DNA of 64,000 bases from the NCBI RefSeq assembly GCF_031844685.1, contig NZ_CP134605.1, positions 4,337,001 through 4,401,000 on the forward strand. The letters run 5' to 3'. Shown here one piece after another: positions 25,867-35,005 of this stretch. Each line of letters starts with the position of its first letter. The first letter of the stretch is position 1. The notes below the pieces were generated by a model. It was not told where the DNA came from. It saw only the letters and a program-made list of their open reading frames with translations, and searched no databases. A program made the position numbers and the translations under genes. The DNA comes from Streptomyces sp. ITFR-21. GTDB taxonomy: Bacteria; Actinomycetota; Actinomycetes; Streptomycetales; Streptomycetaceae.

Positions 25867-26673
25867 ATGGCGGCGGACGAGGCGCGGTACGGGGAGTTCG
25901 TACGGGTACGGCGGCACGGGGAGCGGGTGGCGGAGCTGGTGCTGGACCGGCCGGCCGCCATGAACGCGGTCTCCACGGCCATGGCGGGCTCGATCGCGGG
26001 GGCGTGCGAGGCGCTGGGGCGGGACAGCTCGGTGAGTGTGACCGTGCTGACCTCGTCCAACGGCAGGGCGTTCTGCGTGGGCGCCGACCTGAAGGAGCGC
26101 AACGCGCTCAGCGACGAGGAACTGGGCCGGCAGCGCCCGCTGGCCCGCGCCGCGTACACCGGGGTGCTGGAGCTGCCGATGCCGACGGTCGCGGCCGTGC
26201 ACGGGTACGCGCTCGGCGGCGGATTCGAGCTGGCGCTCGCCTGCGACCTGATCGTGGGGGACGCCACCACGGTCCTGGGGCTGCCCGAGGTGTCCGTCGG
26301 CGTCATCCCCGGTGGTGGCGGGACGCAGCTGCTGCCCCGCCGGGTCGGCGCCGCCCGCGCCGCCGACCTGGTCTTCACCGCCCGCCGCCTCCCGGCCGCC
26401 GAGGCGGTGGCCGTCGGCCTGGTCGACCGGCTCGCCCCCGACGGCGAGGACGCCCGCGACACCGCCCTGACCCTCGCCGCCGTGATCGCCGCCAACTCCC
26501 CGGTCGCCCTGCGCGCCGCCAAACGCGCTCTCCGCCTCGGGCACGGCCTCGACCTGCGGACCGGCCTGGAGGTGGAGGACGCCGCCTGGCGCACGGTCGC
26601 GTTCTCCCCCGACCGGGCGGAGGGCGTCGCCGCCTTCAACGAGAAGCGCCCGCCGAACTGGCCGGGCGCGTAG
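25867..26673 (+). CDS. Enoyl-CoA hydratase/isomerase family protein
   Basis: A 268-residue crotonase-fold protein. The oxyanion-hole segments are GRAFCVGADLKERN and YALGGGFELALACDLI, and the family signature GLPEVSVGVIPGGGGTQLL carries the acidic residue expected at the hydratase glutamate position. This fits 2-enoyl-CoA hydratases of beta-oxidation, possibly with branched-chain or unsaturated acyl-CoAs as substrate. The start ATG has an AGGAGG-like site. It stands alone between terminator and repeat, so context does not narrow the role. Confidence 0.85.
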   Translation: MAADEARYGEFVRVRRHGERVAELVLDRPAAMNAVSTAMAGSIAGACEALGRDSSVSVTVLTSSNGRAFCVGADLKERNALSDEELGRQRPLARAAYTGVLELPMPTVAAVHGYALGGGFELALACDLIVGDATTVLGLPEVSVGVIPGGGGTQLLPRRVGAARAADLVFTARRLPAAEAVAVGLVDRLAPDGEDARDTALTLAAVIAANSPVALRAAKRALRLGHGLDLRTGLEVEDAAWRTVAFSPDRAEGVAAFNEKRPPNWPGA

Positions 26674-27002
26674 GGCCTGGCGTGTAGGTCTCCGCGGCGT
26701 CGCGGGGTCCGGCACGCACACCTTGCTGCGTTCCCGCCGGTCGACGACACGCCACGCCGCCTCCCTCCCCGGCCTTGCGGCCGCACGCACCGGACCCCGC
26801 TCCGCCGCCCGCGGAGATCCACCCGGCAGACCCCAGCCCGCCCTTCCGCCGCCCCCGGAGCCCGCGCCCCGGAGCCCGCGCCCCCGGAGCCCGCTCCCCG
26901 GAGCCCGGCGCCCTCGGCCGGGCCGGACCCGGCACTCCCCGTTCGGCCCAGCAGCCGCCGGGCCGACGGTCGCCACCGGCGGAATCTCCCTAACCTGGGG
27001 GA
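26674..27002. repeat. Repeat family B, copy 2, and the following C-rich spacer
   Basis: 26680-26850 is the inverted counterpart of 14380-14546. Its own ends are partly self-complementary (GTCTCCGCGG...GGGTCCGGCACGCAC against GGTGCGTGCGG...CGCGGAGA), so it could fold as one long hairpin. 26850-26935 is a run of CCCGGAGCCCG units. No gene is supported. Confidence 0.65.
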
Positions 27003-28175
27003 ATGGTGGACGGGACGGCGGCTGACCTACGGCTGAGGGCGGTCGTCGAACTCGCACAGGCGCTTGCCACCGCCCAGACGCCGCAGGCGGCGGTACGGGC
27101 CGGTGCGCGCCGGGCCCGGCTGTCGATGGGCGGGTCCTTCGCGGCGATCTCCGCGTGGGAGCGGGAGGCCTGCCGGCTGCGGGTCCTGGTCAACGACGGC
27201 GACCTCGCGCCGGGAGAGGAGGCGGAGCCGGCCGACGAGTCCTACTCGGTGCACGACTTCCCGGAGATCGCCGAGTTCCTGCACGGCTCCTGGGCGGCGG
27301 GCGGCGAACCGCACGCGTGGGTGGAGACCGCGGACGCCGCCGGGCCGTCTTCGCCCGGCGGCGACAGCTGGGGCCGTACGGCGGCGCTGCGGCGGCGCGG
27401 ACGGGGCAGCTGCGTCGTCGCGCCGATCGTGGTGCACGGGCGGGCCTGGGGCGAGCTGTACGTGGCCCGCGGTGTCGGCGACCCCGCCTTCGGCCGCACG
27501 GACGCGGACTTCGCCAGTGTGCTGGCGGCGCTGCTGGCGGCGGGGATCGTGCAGACCCAGCGGCTGGCCGAGGTCCAGCGGCTCGCCTTCACCGACCCGC
27601 TGACCGGCCTCGGCAACCGCCGGGCGGTCGACGTACGGCTCGACGAGGCGCTGGAGCGGCACCGGGCGGAGGGCGTCGTGGTGAGCCTGGTGGTGTGCGA
27701 CCTCAACGGCCTCAAAAAGGTCAACGACCTGCTCGGCCACGCGGTGGGGGACCGGCTGCTGGAACGATTCGGCTCCCTGCTGTCGCTGTGCGGGGCGACC
27801 CTGCCGGGGAGCCTGGCGGCGCGGCTGGGCGGTGACGAGTTCTGCATCGTCGCCGTGGGCCAGAGCCCGGCGGAGGTGGAGCGGGTCGCCGACGAGCTCT
27901 GCGGGCGCGCCGCCGAGTTGGACGTCGGCGACGGTGTCGCGGTCGGCGTCGCCTCCACGGGCGACGCCGTCGGTCCCGTCTCCTCCGCCCGCCGCCTCTT
28001 CCGCCTCGCGGACGCGGCCCAGTACCGCGCGAAGGCCCTGCGGGCGCCCCACCCCGTCATCGCCGGGCACGACTCCCCCGACGACCCCGTCCTCCACCTC
28101 GCCGACTCCCCGCCCCCGCCCCCCACCGTCCCCCCCACCCCCGACCGCCGCCGCCTCCGGCGGGGCAGGGGATGA
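27003..28175 (+). CDS. GAF-GGDEF protein, diguanylate cyclase
   Basis: A 390-residue cytoplasmic protein. Residues about 15-195 form a GAF-type sensor, and residues 198-360 a GGDEF domain starting FTDPLTGLGNRRAVDVRL. The active-site motif GGDEF is intact at residue 276, with the upstream metal site DLNGLKKVND, so c-di-GMP synthesis is likely. The RxxD inhibitory site that normally lies five residues before GGDEF is absent (PGSLAARL precedes it), so product feedback through that site is not expected. c-di-GMP in Streptomyces controls BldD and development. The C-terminus is proline-rich. Confidence 0.88.
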   Translation: MVDGTAADLRLRAVVELAQALATAQTPQAAVRAGARRARLSMGGSFAAISAWEREACRLRVLVNDGDLAPGEEAEPADESYSVHDFPEIAEFLHGSWAAGGEPHAWVETADAAGPSSPGGDSWGRTAALRRRGRGSCVVAPIVVHGRAWGELYVARGVGDPAFGRTDADFASVLAALLAAGIVQTQRLAEVQRLAFTDPLTGLGNRRAVDVRLDEALERHRAEGVVVSLVVCDLNGLKKVNDLLGHAVGDRLLERFGSLLSLCGATLPGSLAARLGGDEFCIVAVGQSPAEVERVADELCGRAAELDVGDGVAVGVASTGDAVGPVSSARRLFRLADAAQYRAKALRAPHPVIAGHDSPDDPVLHLADSPPPPPTVPPTPDRRRLRRGRG

Positions 28176-28334
28176 GGGGCGGGGGGTGGGTGCCGTACGG
28201 CGTCAGGTGAACCAACCGGCGGACCGTACGGTGCCACGGGCAATCCCGGGAACTCGGCCCCCTTGGGGCACCCCCGCGCGACCTACGCCCCCCGAGGGTG
28301 ACACCTCGCGATTCAGTGCTTAGGGTGCGTGAAT
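28176..28334. repeat. Repeat family A fragment and hutH promoter
   Basis: 28184-28230 carries GGGTGGGTGCCGTACGGCGT, CAGGTGAAC and ACCGGCGGAC, which align with 23098-23150 in copy 3. Downstream is a likely promoter, GTGACA (28298-28303), 17 bases, TAGGGT (28321-28326), giving a transcript start near 28333, one or two bases from the hutH ATG. Confidence 0.6.
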
Positions 28335-29903
28335 ATGGATATGCAGAGCGTGGTGGTGGGCGCCGCAGGGGTCGCGGCGGAGGACGTGGTGGCTGTGGCG
28401 CGGGGGGACGCGCGGGTCGTGGTCGGGGAGGCGGCGATCGAGGGGGTGGCGCGGGCGCGGGGCGTGGTGGACGCGCTCGCGGCGAAGGCGGAGCCGGTGT
28501 ACGGGGTGAGCACCGGGTTCGGGGCGCTCGCCGTCCGGCACATCAGCCCCGATCTGCGGGCGCAGCTCCAGCGCAGCCTGGTCCGTTCGCACGCCGCGGG
28601 GATGGGGCCGCACGTGGAGCGCGAGGTGGTGCGCGCGCTGATGTTCCTGCGGCTGAAGACGCTCGCCTCGGGCCGTACCGGGGTGCGCCCAATCGTCGTG
28701 GAGACGATGGCCGCGCTGCTGAACGCCGGCATCACCCCGGTCGTGCACGAATACGGCTCGCTCGGCTGCTCCGGCGACCTCGCCCCCCTCGCGCACTGCG
28801 CCCAGGTGCTGATGGGCGAGGGCGAGGCGGCCGGGCCCGACGGCACGGTCCGGCCCGCCGCCGAACTGCTGGCCGAGCACCGGATCACCCCTGTGGTGCT
28901 GCGCGAGAAGGAGGGCCTGGCCCTCATCAACGGCACCGACGGCATGCTCGGCATGCTCGTCCTGGCCTGCGCCGATCTCACCCGGCTGTTCACCGCCGCC
29001 GACATCGGCGCCGCGCTCACCCTGGAGGCGCTGCTCGGTACGGACAAGGTGCTCGCCCCCGAACTGCACGCGATCCGCCCGCACCCCGGGCAGGCGGCCA
29101 GCGCCGAGAACATGCGCCGGGTGCTCGCCGGGTCCGGGCTGACCGGCCACCACCAGGACGACGCCCCGCGGGTGCAGGACGCGTACTCGGTCCGCTGCGC
29201 GCCGCAGGTGGCCGGTGCGGGCCGGGACACCCTCGCGCACGCGCGGCTGGTCGCCGACCGGGAGCTGGCCGCCGCCATCGACAACCCGGTGGTCCTGGTC
29301 GGGGAGGGTTCCGAGGAGGGGCGGGTGGAGTCCAACGGCAACTTCCACGGCGCCCCGGTCGCGTATGTGCTGGACTTCCTCGCCATCGCCGCCGCCGACC
29401 TCGGCTCCATCGCCGAGCGGCGCACCGACCGGCTGCTGGACCGGAACCGCTCGCACGGCCTGCCGCCCTTCCTCGCCGGCGACCCCGGTCTGGACTCCGG
29501 CCTGATGATCGCCCAGTACACCCAGGCCGCCCTGGTCAGCGACATGAAGCGGCTGGCCGTACCGGCGTCGGTCGACTCCATCCCGTCATCGGCGATGCAG
29601 GAGGACCACGTCTCCATGGGCTGGTCGGCGGCGCGCAAGCTGCGTACCGCGGTCGACAACCTGGCCCGGATCATCGCGATCGAGGTGTACGCGGCCACCC
29701 GGGCGCTGGAGATCAGGGCCGCGGCGGGCGCGCTGCGGCCGGCGCCGGCGTCACAGGCGGTGCTGGCGGCCGTACGCGCGGCCGGGGTGCGCGGCGCGGG
29801 TCCCGACCGCTTCCTGTCGCCGGACCTGGAGGCGGCCTACGTCTTCGTCCGGGACGGCTCGCTGGCCCGCGCCGCCGAGTCGGTGACCGGGCCGCTGGCG
29901 TAG
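28335..29903 (+). CDS. hutH: Histidine ammonia-lyase
   Basis: A 522-residue histidase that converts histidine to urocanate and ammonia, the first step of histidine degradation. The self-made MIO cofactor comes from C145-S146-G147 in EYGSLGCSGDLAPL. Most histidases have Ala-Ser-Gly; the Cys-Ser-Gly form is the known streptomycete variant. Other markers are YGVSTGFGAL, NGTDGMLG, QDAYSVRCAPQV, SNGNFHGAPV and QEDHVSMGW. The ATG at 28335 matches the start of homologues (MDMQSVVVG); a GTG at 28329 is possible. Promoter spacing suggests a leaderless transcript. No other hut gene is adjacent. Confidence 0.95.
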   Translation: MDMQSVVVGAAGVAAEDVVAVARGDARVVVGEAAIEGVARARGVVDALAAKAEPVYGVSTGFGALAVRHISPDLRAQLQRSLVRSHAAGMGPHVEREVVRALMFLRLKTLASGRTGVRPIVVETMAALLNAGITPVVHEYGSLGCSGDLAPLAHCAQVLMGEGEAAGPDGTVRPAAELLAEHRITPVVLREKEGLALINGTDGMLGMLVLACADLTRLFTAADIGAALTLEALLGTDKVLAPELHAIRPHPGQAASAENMRRVLAGSGLTGHHQDDAPRVQDAYSVRCAPQVAGAGRDTLAHARLVADRELAAAIDNPVVLVGEGSEEGRVESNGNFHGAPVAYVLDFLAIAAADLGSIAERRTDRLLDRNRSHGLPPFLAGDPGLDSGLMIAQYTQAALVSDMKRLAVPASVDSIPSSAMQEDHVSMGWSAARKLRTAVDNLARIIAIEVYAATRALEIRAAAGALRPAPASQAVLAAVRAAGVRGAGPDRFLSPDLEAAYVFVRDGSLARAAESVTGPLA

Positions 29904-29964
29904 GCCCGCCGTGCCGGTCCCCGCAGGTGGCGGAGCGGGCTCCGCCGGCCCGGCGGGCCCGGTG

Positions 29965-30252
29965 TCAGACCAGGGAGTCGCGCGAGCGGCGGCGGGCGTT
30001 CAGCACCAACCCCGCTCCCGCCGCCAGGAACGCGGCGCCCCCGATGACGTACGGCTCGGTGTCCACCGCGCCGGTGTCCGCCAGGCCGCCCAGGTCCTGG
30101 TCGGAGCCGTCGGCGGTGGTGGTGGTCTGCCGGCTGGCGGCGGAGTGCGCGGGGGCGGAGTGCACGGGTTCCGCGGTCGCGGACGGTACGAAGTACAGCG
30201 CGGCCAGTACGGAGGCGGCAGCCGCGGCGATATAAGGGCGGGGCGAGGTCAA
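29965..30252 (-). CDS. Small sortase-anchored surface protein (LAxTG)
   Basis: A 95-residue exported protein. After a TTG start with a GGGGGA ribosome site come a signal peptide (ASVLAALYFVPSATA), a Ser/Thr-rich 30-residue linker, the sorting motif LADTG, a hydrophobic helix (YVIGGAAFLAAGAGLVL) and a basic tail (NARRRSRDSLV). This is the layout for class E sortases, which recognise LAxTG in Streptomyces. The exposed part after cleavage would be only about 35 residues. Function unknown. An upstream in-frame ATG at 30315 exists, but the preferred start gives a normal-length signal peptide. Confidence 0.65.
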   Translation of the reverse strand: MTSPRPYIAAAAASVLAALYFVPSATAEPVHSAPAHSAASRQTTTTADGSDQDLGGLADTGAVDTEPYVIGGAAFLAAGAGLVLNARRRSRDSLV

Positions 30253-30555
30253 CGTATCCCCCAGGAGTGAGTGACGACTCGACCGTGGGGGCCGATCGTA
30301 GTGACTTCGTGCCACCTGTGTGAAGCCGTACCGGGACGATCACGGTCTGTGCGGAGTGAATAACGCAGATCGTATGCTTGGCGGCGGACGAAGGAACCGC
30401 GTGCTACGTGGGAAAGCCCACAATTGCGCGCAGAAAGGACTTCATCTCCGCGGCGGCCTGTTTCCATGGACTGATCGGAGCACGACAGCAGAAGGAAGCC
30501 GCCGAAAGCACCGGAACCCCGCAGGAAGCCAGCCGTCCAGCCATTGGAGAGCCGT
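30253..30555. other. Divergent regulatory region
   Basis: About 300 bases between the surface-protein gene and the L,D-transpeptidase gene. AT content is locally higher (30300-30420), fitting promoters in both directions. I found no clear palindrome or riboswitch. The TTGGAGAG at 30544-30551 is the ribosome site of the next gene. Confidence 0.4.
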
Positions 30556-31974
30556 GTGACGCCGTCCGACGCCGGAAAATCCCCCGAACAGCGCCCCGCG
30601 CGCCGGTCCCCGTTCACCCGCCGTCGCACCCTCGCGGCGATCGCGGTGCTGGCGGGCGGCACCATCGGGCTGACCGCTTGCGGCGGCCACGGCGGCGGCG
30701 ACCACGCGGCGCGGGCCGCCGCGTCCAGCACCTCGGCCGCCGCCCCCGCCCCGTCGACGACGGCCCCTGCGACGACGGCGCCCTCGGCGACCACTCCCTC
30801 GGCGAGCAGCTCGGCCACCAGTACGCCCAGCGCCGGCACCCAGGCCCGCGAGGACGCGGCCGCCGCCGAGAACGCCTCCGACGCGAAGATCACCATCACT
30901 CCGCACGCCGGCAGCACCGGGGCCAGCATCACCCACGGCACCGAGGTCACCGTGAAGCACGGCACCCTGACCTCCGTCACCATGACGGCGAAGGCCGGCG
31001 GCCAGCGGGTGTCCGGCACGATGTCCGCCGACCGCACCAGCTGGACCCCGGACGGACGGCTCGCCCGCGGCACCCAGTACGAGATATCCGCCGCCGCCAC
31101 CGACGCCAAGGGCCGGGCCGCCGCCGCGGACGCCACCTTCGCGACCGTCTCCACCAGCGGCAGCTTCATCGGCTACTTCACCCCCGAGGACGGCTCCACC
31201 GTCGGCGTGGGCATGCCGGTCTCGATCAACTTCGACAAGCCGATCTACAAGGCCGACCGCGCCGCCGTGCAGAAGGCCGTCACCGTGCGGTCCAGCAGCG
31301 GCCAGCAGGTCGTCGGCCACTGGTTCAGCCCGACCCGGCTGGACCTGCGCCCCCAGCACTACTGGGCGGCCGGCGCGCACGTCTCGCTGACCCTGAGGCT
31401 CGACGGGGTGGAGGGCGCGCCCAACGTCTTCGGCGTCCAGGACAAGACGGTCGGCTTCGACGTCGGCCGGTCCCAGATCTCCACCGTCGACACCAAGACC
31501 GACGAGATGACCGTGGTCCGCGACGGCAGGGTCGTCAACACCGTCCCGGTCTCGGCCGGCGCGCCCGAGCACAGTACGTACAACGGCCAGATGGTCATCT
31601 CGGAGAAGGACCCGACCACCCGGATGAACGGGGCGACGGTCGGCTTCACCGACGACGACGGCAAGGGGGAGTACGACATCCCCGACGTGCCGCACGCCAT
31701 GCGGCTGAGCAGCTCCGGCACGTTCATCCACGGCAACTACTGGGGTGACAAGTCCGTCTTCGGCGCGGTCAACACCAGCCACGGCTGCGTCGGGCTGAGC
31801 GACACCAAGGGCGGCAAGGACCCGAACACGCCCGCCGCCTGGTTCTACGACAACTCGCTGATCGGCGACGTGGTGATCGTCAAGAACTCCCCGGACAAGA
31901 CGATCCAGCCGGACAACGGGCTCAACGGCTGGAACATGAGCTGGGCGAAGTGGGTGGCCGGGTCGGCGCTGTGA
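30556..31974 (+). CDS. L,D-transpeptidase lipoprotein with Ig-like domains
   Basis: A 472-residue lipoprotein. The signal peptide ends in a lipobox LTAC-GG (cysteine near residue 39), followed by a Ser/Thr/Ala-rich linker, two Ig-like domains (about residues 110-190 and 195-300) and a YkuD domain. Its catalytic motif is HGNYWG...NTSHGCVGL, with the nucleophilic cysteine near residue 410. It makes 3-3 peptide cross-links in peptidoglycan outside the membrane, the layout of mycobacterial LdtMt2-type enzymes. The GTG at 30556 is chosen because TTGGAGAG is ideally spaced. Confidence 0.92.
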   Translation: MTPSDAGKSPEQRPARRSPFTRRRTLAAIAVLAGGTIGLTACGGHGGGDHAARAAASSTSAAAPAPSTTAPATTAPSATTPSASSSATSTPSAGTQAREDAAAAENASDAKITITPHAGSTGASITHGTEVTVKHGTLTSVTMTAKAGGQRVSGTMSADRTSWTPDGRLARGTQYEISAAATDAKGRAAAADATFATVSTSGSFIGYFTPEDGSTVGVGMPVSINFDKPIYKADRAAVQKAVTVRSSSGQQVVGHWFSPTRLDLRPQHYWAAGAHVSLTLRLDGVEGAPNVFGVQDKTVGFDVGRSQISTVDTKTDEMTVVRDGRVVNTVPVSAGAPEHSTYNGQMVISEKDPTTRMNGATVGFTDDDGKGEYDIPDVPHAMRLSSSGTFIHGNYWGDKSVFGAVNTSHGCVGLSDTKGGKDPNTPAAWFYDNSLIGDVVIVKNSPDKTIQPDNGLNGWNMSWAKWVAGSAL

Positions 31975-31991
31975 CCCGCGCGGCGGGCGGC

Positions 31992-32040
31992 GCCCGCCGC
32001 TGACGGCCGGTACGGCCCGGCCCGGCCGTCAGCGGCGGGC
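31992..32040. terminator. Bidirectional terminator between convergent genes
   Basis: A perfect 19-bp stem, GCCCGCCGCTGACGGCCGG at 31992-32010 with its complement at 32022-32040, and an 11-base loop, sitting exactly between the convergent transpeptidase and ROK genes. Confidence 0.85.
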
Positions 32041-32041
32041 C

Positions 32042-33235
32042 TCACCCGGCCGGCGCGTTGATCCAGCCGGCCGGGTCGTCCAGCACGGTGCGCACCGAGC
32101 TGTAGGCGGCGCCGCGCAGCACGCCGTCACGGCCCAGCGTCGAGACGACGAGGTCCTCCGGGCGCCACTGGCGGTCGGTGACGCGGGCCGCCAGCTCGCG
32201 GCGGACGCCCGGCAGCAGCCAGGGCGCCAGGTCGGCGAGCGGGCCGCCGACCACGACCGCCTGCGGGTCCAGCAGGTTGACCGCGCCGCTCAGCGCGATG
32301 CCGAGGGCGGCGCCGGCCTCCGCCAGGGCGCGCAGCGCCGCCGGGGCGCCCGCCGCGGCGGCCCGCCGCAGCTGCGCCGGGCCGCCGCGGGCCGCCGCGA
32401 CCCCGGCCGCCCGCAGCAGGGCCTCCTCACCGGCGTACGTCTCCAGGCAGCCGTTGGCGCCGCAGGAGCACCGGGGGCCGTCCGGCCGTACCGGCACGTG
32501 GCCGAGCTCGCCCGCGAAGCCGCGGGCGCCGCGGAAGAGCCGGCCCTCCACCACCAGCGCGGCGCCGATGCCGATCTCGGCGGAGACGTGCACGAAGTCG
32601 GCGAGCCGCTCATGGCCGCCGAGCCACAACTCGGCGAGGGCGCCGAGGTTGGCCTCGTTCTCCACGACGGTGCGCTCGCCGAGGGCGGCGGCGACCTGGA
32701 CGTCCTCCCAGCCGAGGTTGGGGGCGCGCAGGACGGTGCCGCGGTCGTGCCCGACCAGGCCGGGGACGGCCACGGTGGTGGCGACCGGGCGCAGGCCCGC
32801 GTTCCCGGCCTCCTTGGCGACGCGGGCGGTCAGCTCGGCCAGTTCCGCCAGGACGGCGGGGGCCGGCCGGTCCCGGTTGGCCGCCGGGGCCTCGGCGCGG
32901 CTTCGGACGGTGCCGCGCAGGTCGACCACGCAGGCGGCGAGGTGGTCCACGCCGATCTCGGCGCCGATCCCCGCGGGGCCCTTCGCGGACAGCGCGAGGG
33001 CGGTGCCGGGGCGGCCGACGGTGCCGGGGCGCTGCGCGCCCCGCTCCTCCAGCAGGCCGGCCGCGAGGAGCTCGTCCACCAGGGTCGACACGGTGGCCCG
33101 GGTCAGGCCGACCTCGGCGGCCACGGCGGCGCGGGTCACTTTCTCCCCCGCCGCCAGGGCCTTCATCACCAGCGACATGTTGCGGCGCCGCAGACCCGCC
33201 TGGGCGCCGTTCCGTGCGCCGGTGCTCGTCCCCAC
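32042..33235 (-). CDS. ROK-family transcriptional regulator (XylR-like)
   Basis: A 397-residue repressor. An N-terminal winged helix (LVMKALAAGEKVTRAAVAAE then GLTRATVSTLVDELL) precedes a ROK sugar-kinase-like domain with the zinc motif CSCGANGCLETYAG and the ATP-site segment GIGAEIGVDH. The gene points away from xylB and xylA but lies next to them, so it most likely represses xylose use and responds to xylose or a related sugar. The GTG at 33235 starts the homology. Confidence 0.88.
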   Translation of the reverse strand: MGTSTGARNGAQAGLRRRNMSLVMKALAAGEKVTRAAVAAEVGLTRATVSTLVDELLAAGLLEERGAQRPGTVGRPGTALALSAKGPAGIGAEIGVDHLAACVVDLRGTVRSRAEAPAANRDRPAPAVLAELAELTARVAKEAGNAGLRPVATTVAVPGLVGHDRGTVLRAPNLGWEDVQVAAALGERTVVENEANLGALAELWLGGHERLADFVHVSAEIGIGAALVVEGRLFRGARGFAGELGHVPVRPDGPRCSCGANGCLETYAGEEALLRAAGVAAARGGPAQLRRAAAAGAPAALRALAEAGAALGIALSGAVNLLDPQAVVVGGPLADLAPWLLPGVRRELAARVTDRQWRPEDLVVSTLGRDGVLRGAAYSSVRTVLDDPAGWINAPAG

Positions 33236-33306
33236 GTGGCTCTCCCTTCCCGTCCGCCCTCAGTATGCGCGGGGCGCCGCGCGGGGCTGTTCCGCCCGTC
33301 CGTCGC

Positions 33307-33330
33307 CCTGCCTGCCTGCCTGCCTGCCTG
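33307..33330 (+). repeat. (CCTG)6 microsatellite
   Basis: Six perfect tandem CCTG units in the gap between the ROK regulator and xylB. Such 4-base repeats are prone to slippage. Because it is intergenic, length changes could affect the regulator's promoter but not a reading frame. Confidence 0.7.
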
Positions 33331-33418
33331 CCCGCCCGGCTGCCTGTCGCCCTGCGCGCCTGCCCGCCGCCGCGCGCGCCCGTCCGCGCCGCCCGCCCGC
33401 CGCCGTACGAAAGGGGGG

Positions 33419-34843
33419 TCACGCCGCGGGGCCCGCCAGGGGCAGTGCGGCGGCCAGCCGGGACAGCGCCTCTTCGTCGCGGGGCAGCGGGTCGTACCGG
33501 GGTCCCTCGGCGGTCGCCCAGCGCCGGGCGATGGCCGTGGGGGCCTCGCCGGTGAGGAGGGCCGCCGCCTGGACCGCCGCCCCGAGCGCCACCAGCTCCT
33601 CGGCGGCGGGCACCACCACCGGCCGCCCGGACAGCCGGCGTACCGTCTCCCGCCAGGCGGTCCCGCGCGCGCCGCCGCCGATGAGCAGTAGCGGCTCGTC
33701 GGGGCCGGCGCCCGCCTCGCCGTCCACCGCCAGCACCTCGTCCAGCGCCCGCAGCAGCGCCCAGACCGCGCCGTCGTAGGCCCCCTGGAGCAGCTGCCCG
33801 GCGGTCGTCTCGTGCCGCAGCCCGGTGAGCAGCCCGGAGGCGTACGGCAGGTTCGGTGTGCGTTCGCCGTCGAGGAAGGGCAGGAAGGCGACCGATCCGC
33901 CGGCCTCCACCTCCTCCCGTCCGCGGCCCAGCAGCGCCGCGACCTTGTCGACCGCCAGCGTGCAGTTGAGCGTGCAGGCCAGCGGCAGCCACCCGCCGTC
34001 GGCCGCCGCGAAGCCCGCGACCGTGCCGGTGGGGTCGGCCGGCCGCTGCCGGGAGACCGCGTACACCGTGCCGGAGGTGCCGAGGCTGAGCACCGCCCGG
34101 CCCGGGGTGAGTCCGAGGCCCAGCGCCGCCGCCGCGTTGTCGCCGGTGCCGGCCGCGACCAGCGCCCCGGCCCGCAGCGGCAGCCGCTCCCGTACCGTGC
34201 CGGCCTGCCCGCCGGGGCCCAGCACCGAGGGCAGCAGCTCGGGGTCCAGGCCGACCTCGTCCAGCAGCGCCTCGTCGTACGCGCCGGTCCGCCCCGACCA
34301 CCACCCGGTGCCGGAGGCGTCCCCGCGGTCGGTGACGGCGGCCCCGCTCAGCCGCTCGGTCAAAAAGTCGTGCGGCAGCCGGACGCCCGCCGCCCGCGCC
34401 GCGGCCCGCGGGTCGTGCGCCCGCAGCCACTGCCACTTGGCCACCGTGAAGCTCGCCCCCGGCACCGACCCGAAGCGCCGCGCCCACCAGTCGGCCCCGT
34501 ACCGCTCGACCAGCGCGGCGGCCTGCGGCGCGGACCGCACGTCGTTCCACAGCAGCGCCGGCCGCAGCGCCCGGCCGGCCGCGTCCAGCACCACCAGCCC
34601 GTGCTGCTGGCCGCCGACCGAGACCGCCGCTGCGCGCTCGGCGTACCCGCCGAGCTGCCCGAGCGCGTCGAGCAGCGCCCGCCACCACTCCTCCGGGTCG
34701 CTCTCCCGCCCGGCGCCGGTGGTGACGGTGTGCGGGGCCTGGCCGCGGGCCAGCACCTCGCCGCTGTCCGCATCGACCGCCAGCACCTTCGTGGACTGCG
34801 TGGAACTGTCCACGCCCAGGACGACCTGCCCCTGCGACGCCAT
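33419..34843 (-). CDS. xylB: Xylulokinase
   Basis: A 474-residue FGGY-family kinase that phosphorylates D-xylulose to xylulose 5-phosphate for the pentose phosphate pathway. Motifs are the N-terminal phosphate loop VLGVDSSTQSTK, SVGGQQHGLVVLD, the LLWNDVRS substrate segment and the C-terminal GGGARGTAW ATP site. The ATG at 34843 begins the homology. It is divergent from xylA, and the 160-base gap between them holds shared control elements. Confidence 0.92.
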   Translation of the reverse strand: MASQGQVVLGVDSSTQSTKVLAVDADSGEVLARGQAPHTVTTGAGRESDPEEWWRALLDALGQLGGYAERAAAVSVGGQQHGLVVLDAAGRALRPALLWNDVRSAPQAAALVERYGADWWARRFGSVPGASFTVAKWQWLRAHDPRAAARAAGVRLPHDFLTERLSGAAVTDRGDASGTGWWSGRTGAYDEALLDEVGLDPELLPSVLGPGGQAGTVRERLPLRAGALVAAGTGDNAAAALGLGLTPGRAVLSLGTSGTVYAVSRQRPADPTGTVAGFAAADGGWLPLACTLNCTLAVDKVAALLGRGREEVEAGGSVAFLPFLDGERTPNLPYASGLLTGLRHETTAGQLLQGAYDGAVWALLRALDEVLAVDGEAGAGPDEPLLLIGGGARGTAWRETVRRLSGRPVVVPAAEELVALGAAVQAAALLTGEAPTAIARRWATAEGPRYDPLPRDEEALSRLAAALPLAGPAA

Positions 34844-34961
34844 GTGATCCCGGTCCCTTCCCTCGTCCGGCTCGTCCGGCTCGTACCGCTGGTACGGCCC
34901 GCCCGGCGCGGTGCCCTCCACGGGCCCGATCCGAATGCCCCACTTCCCATCATCGGCCTCG

Positions 34962-34996
34962 CATACTAATTTGTTCAACAGTCTGACGAATAGGAG
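34962..34996. promoter_or_regulatory. xylA/xylB divergent operator region
   Basis: The locally AT-rich stretch CATACTAATTTGTTCAACA followed by GTCTGACGAATAG contains imperfect inverted arms (CTAATTTGT and ACGAATAG). This suits a ROK repressor site overlapping the xylA promoter. The xylA ribosome site AGGAG is at 34992-34996. Confidence 0.45.
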
Positions 34997-35005
34997 CCGA
35001 CCACC

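Noticed and set aside
30253..30555. Riboswitch or RNA gene before the L,D-transpeptidase
   Set aside because: No consensus core or stable paired structure was recognised.
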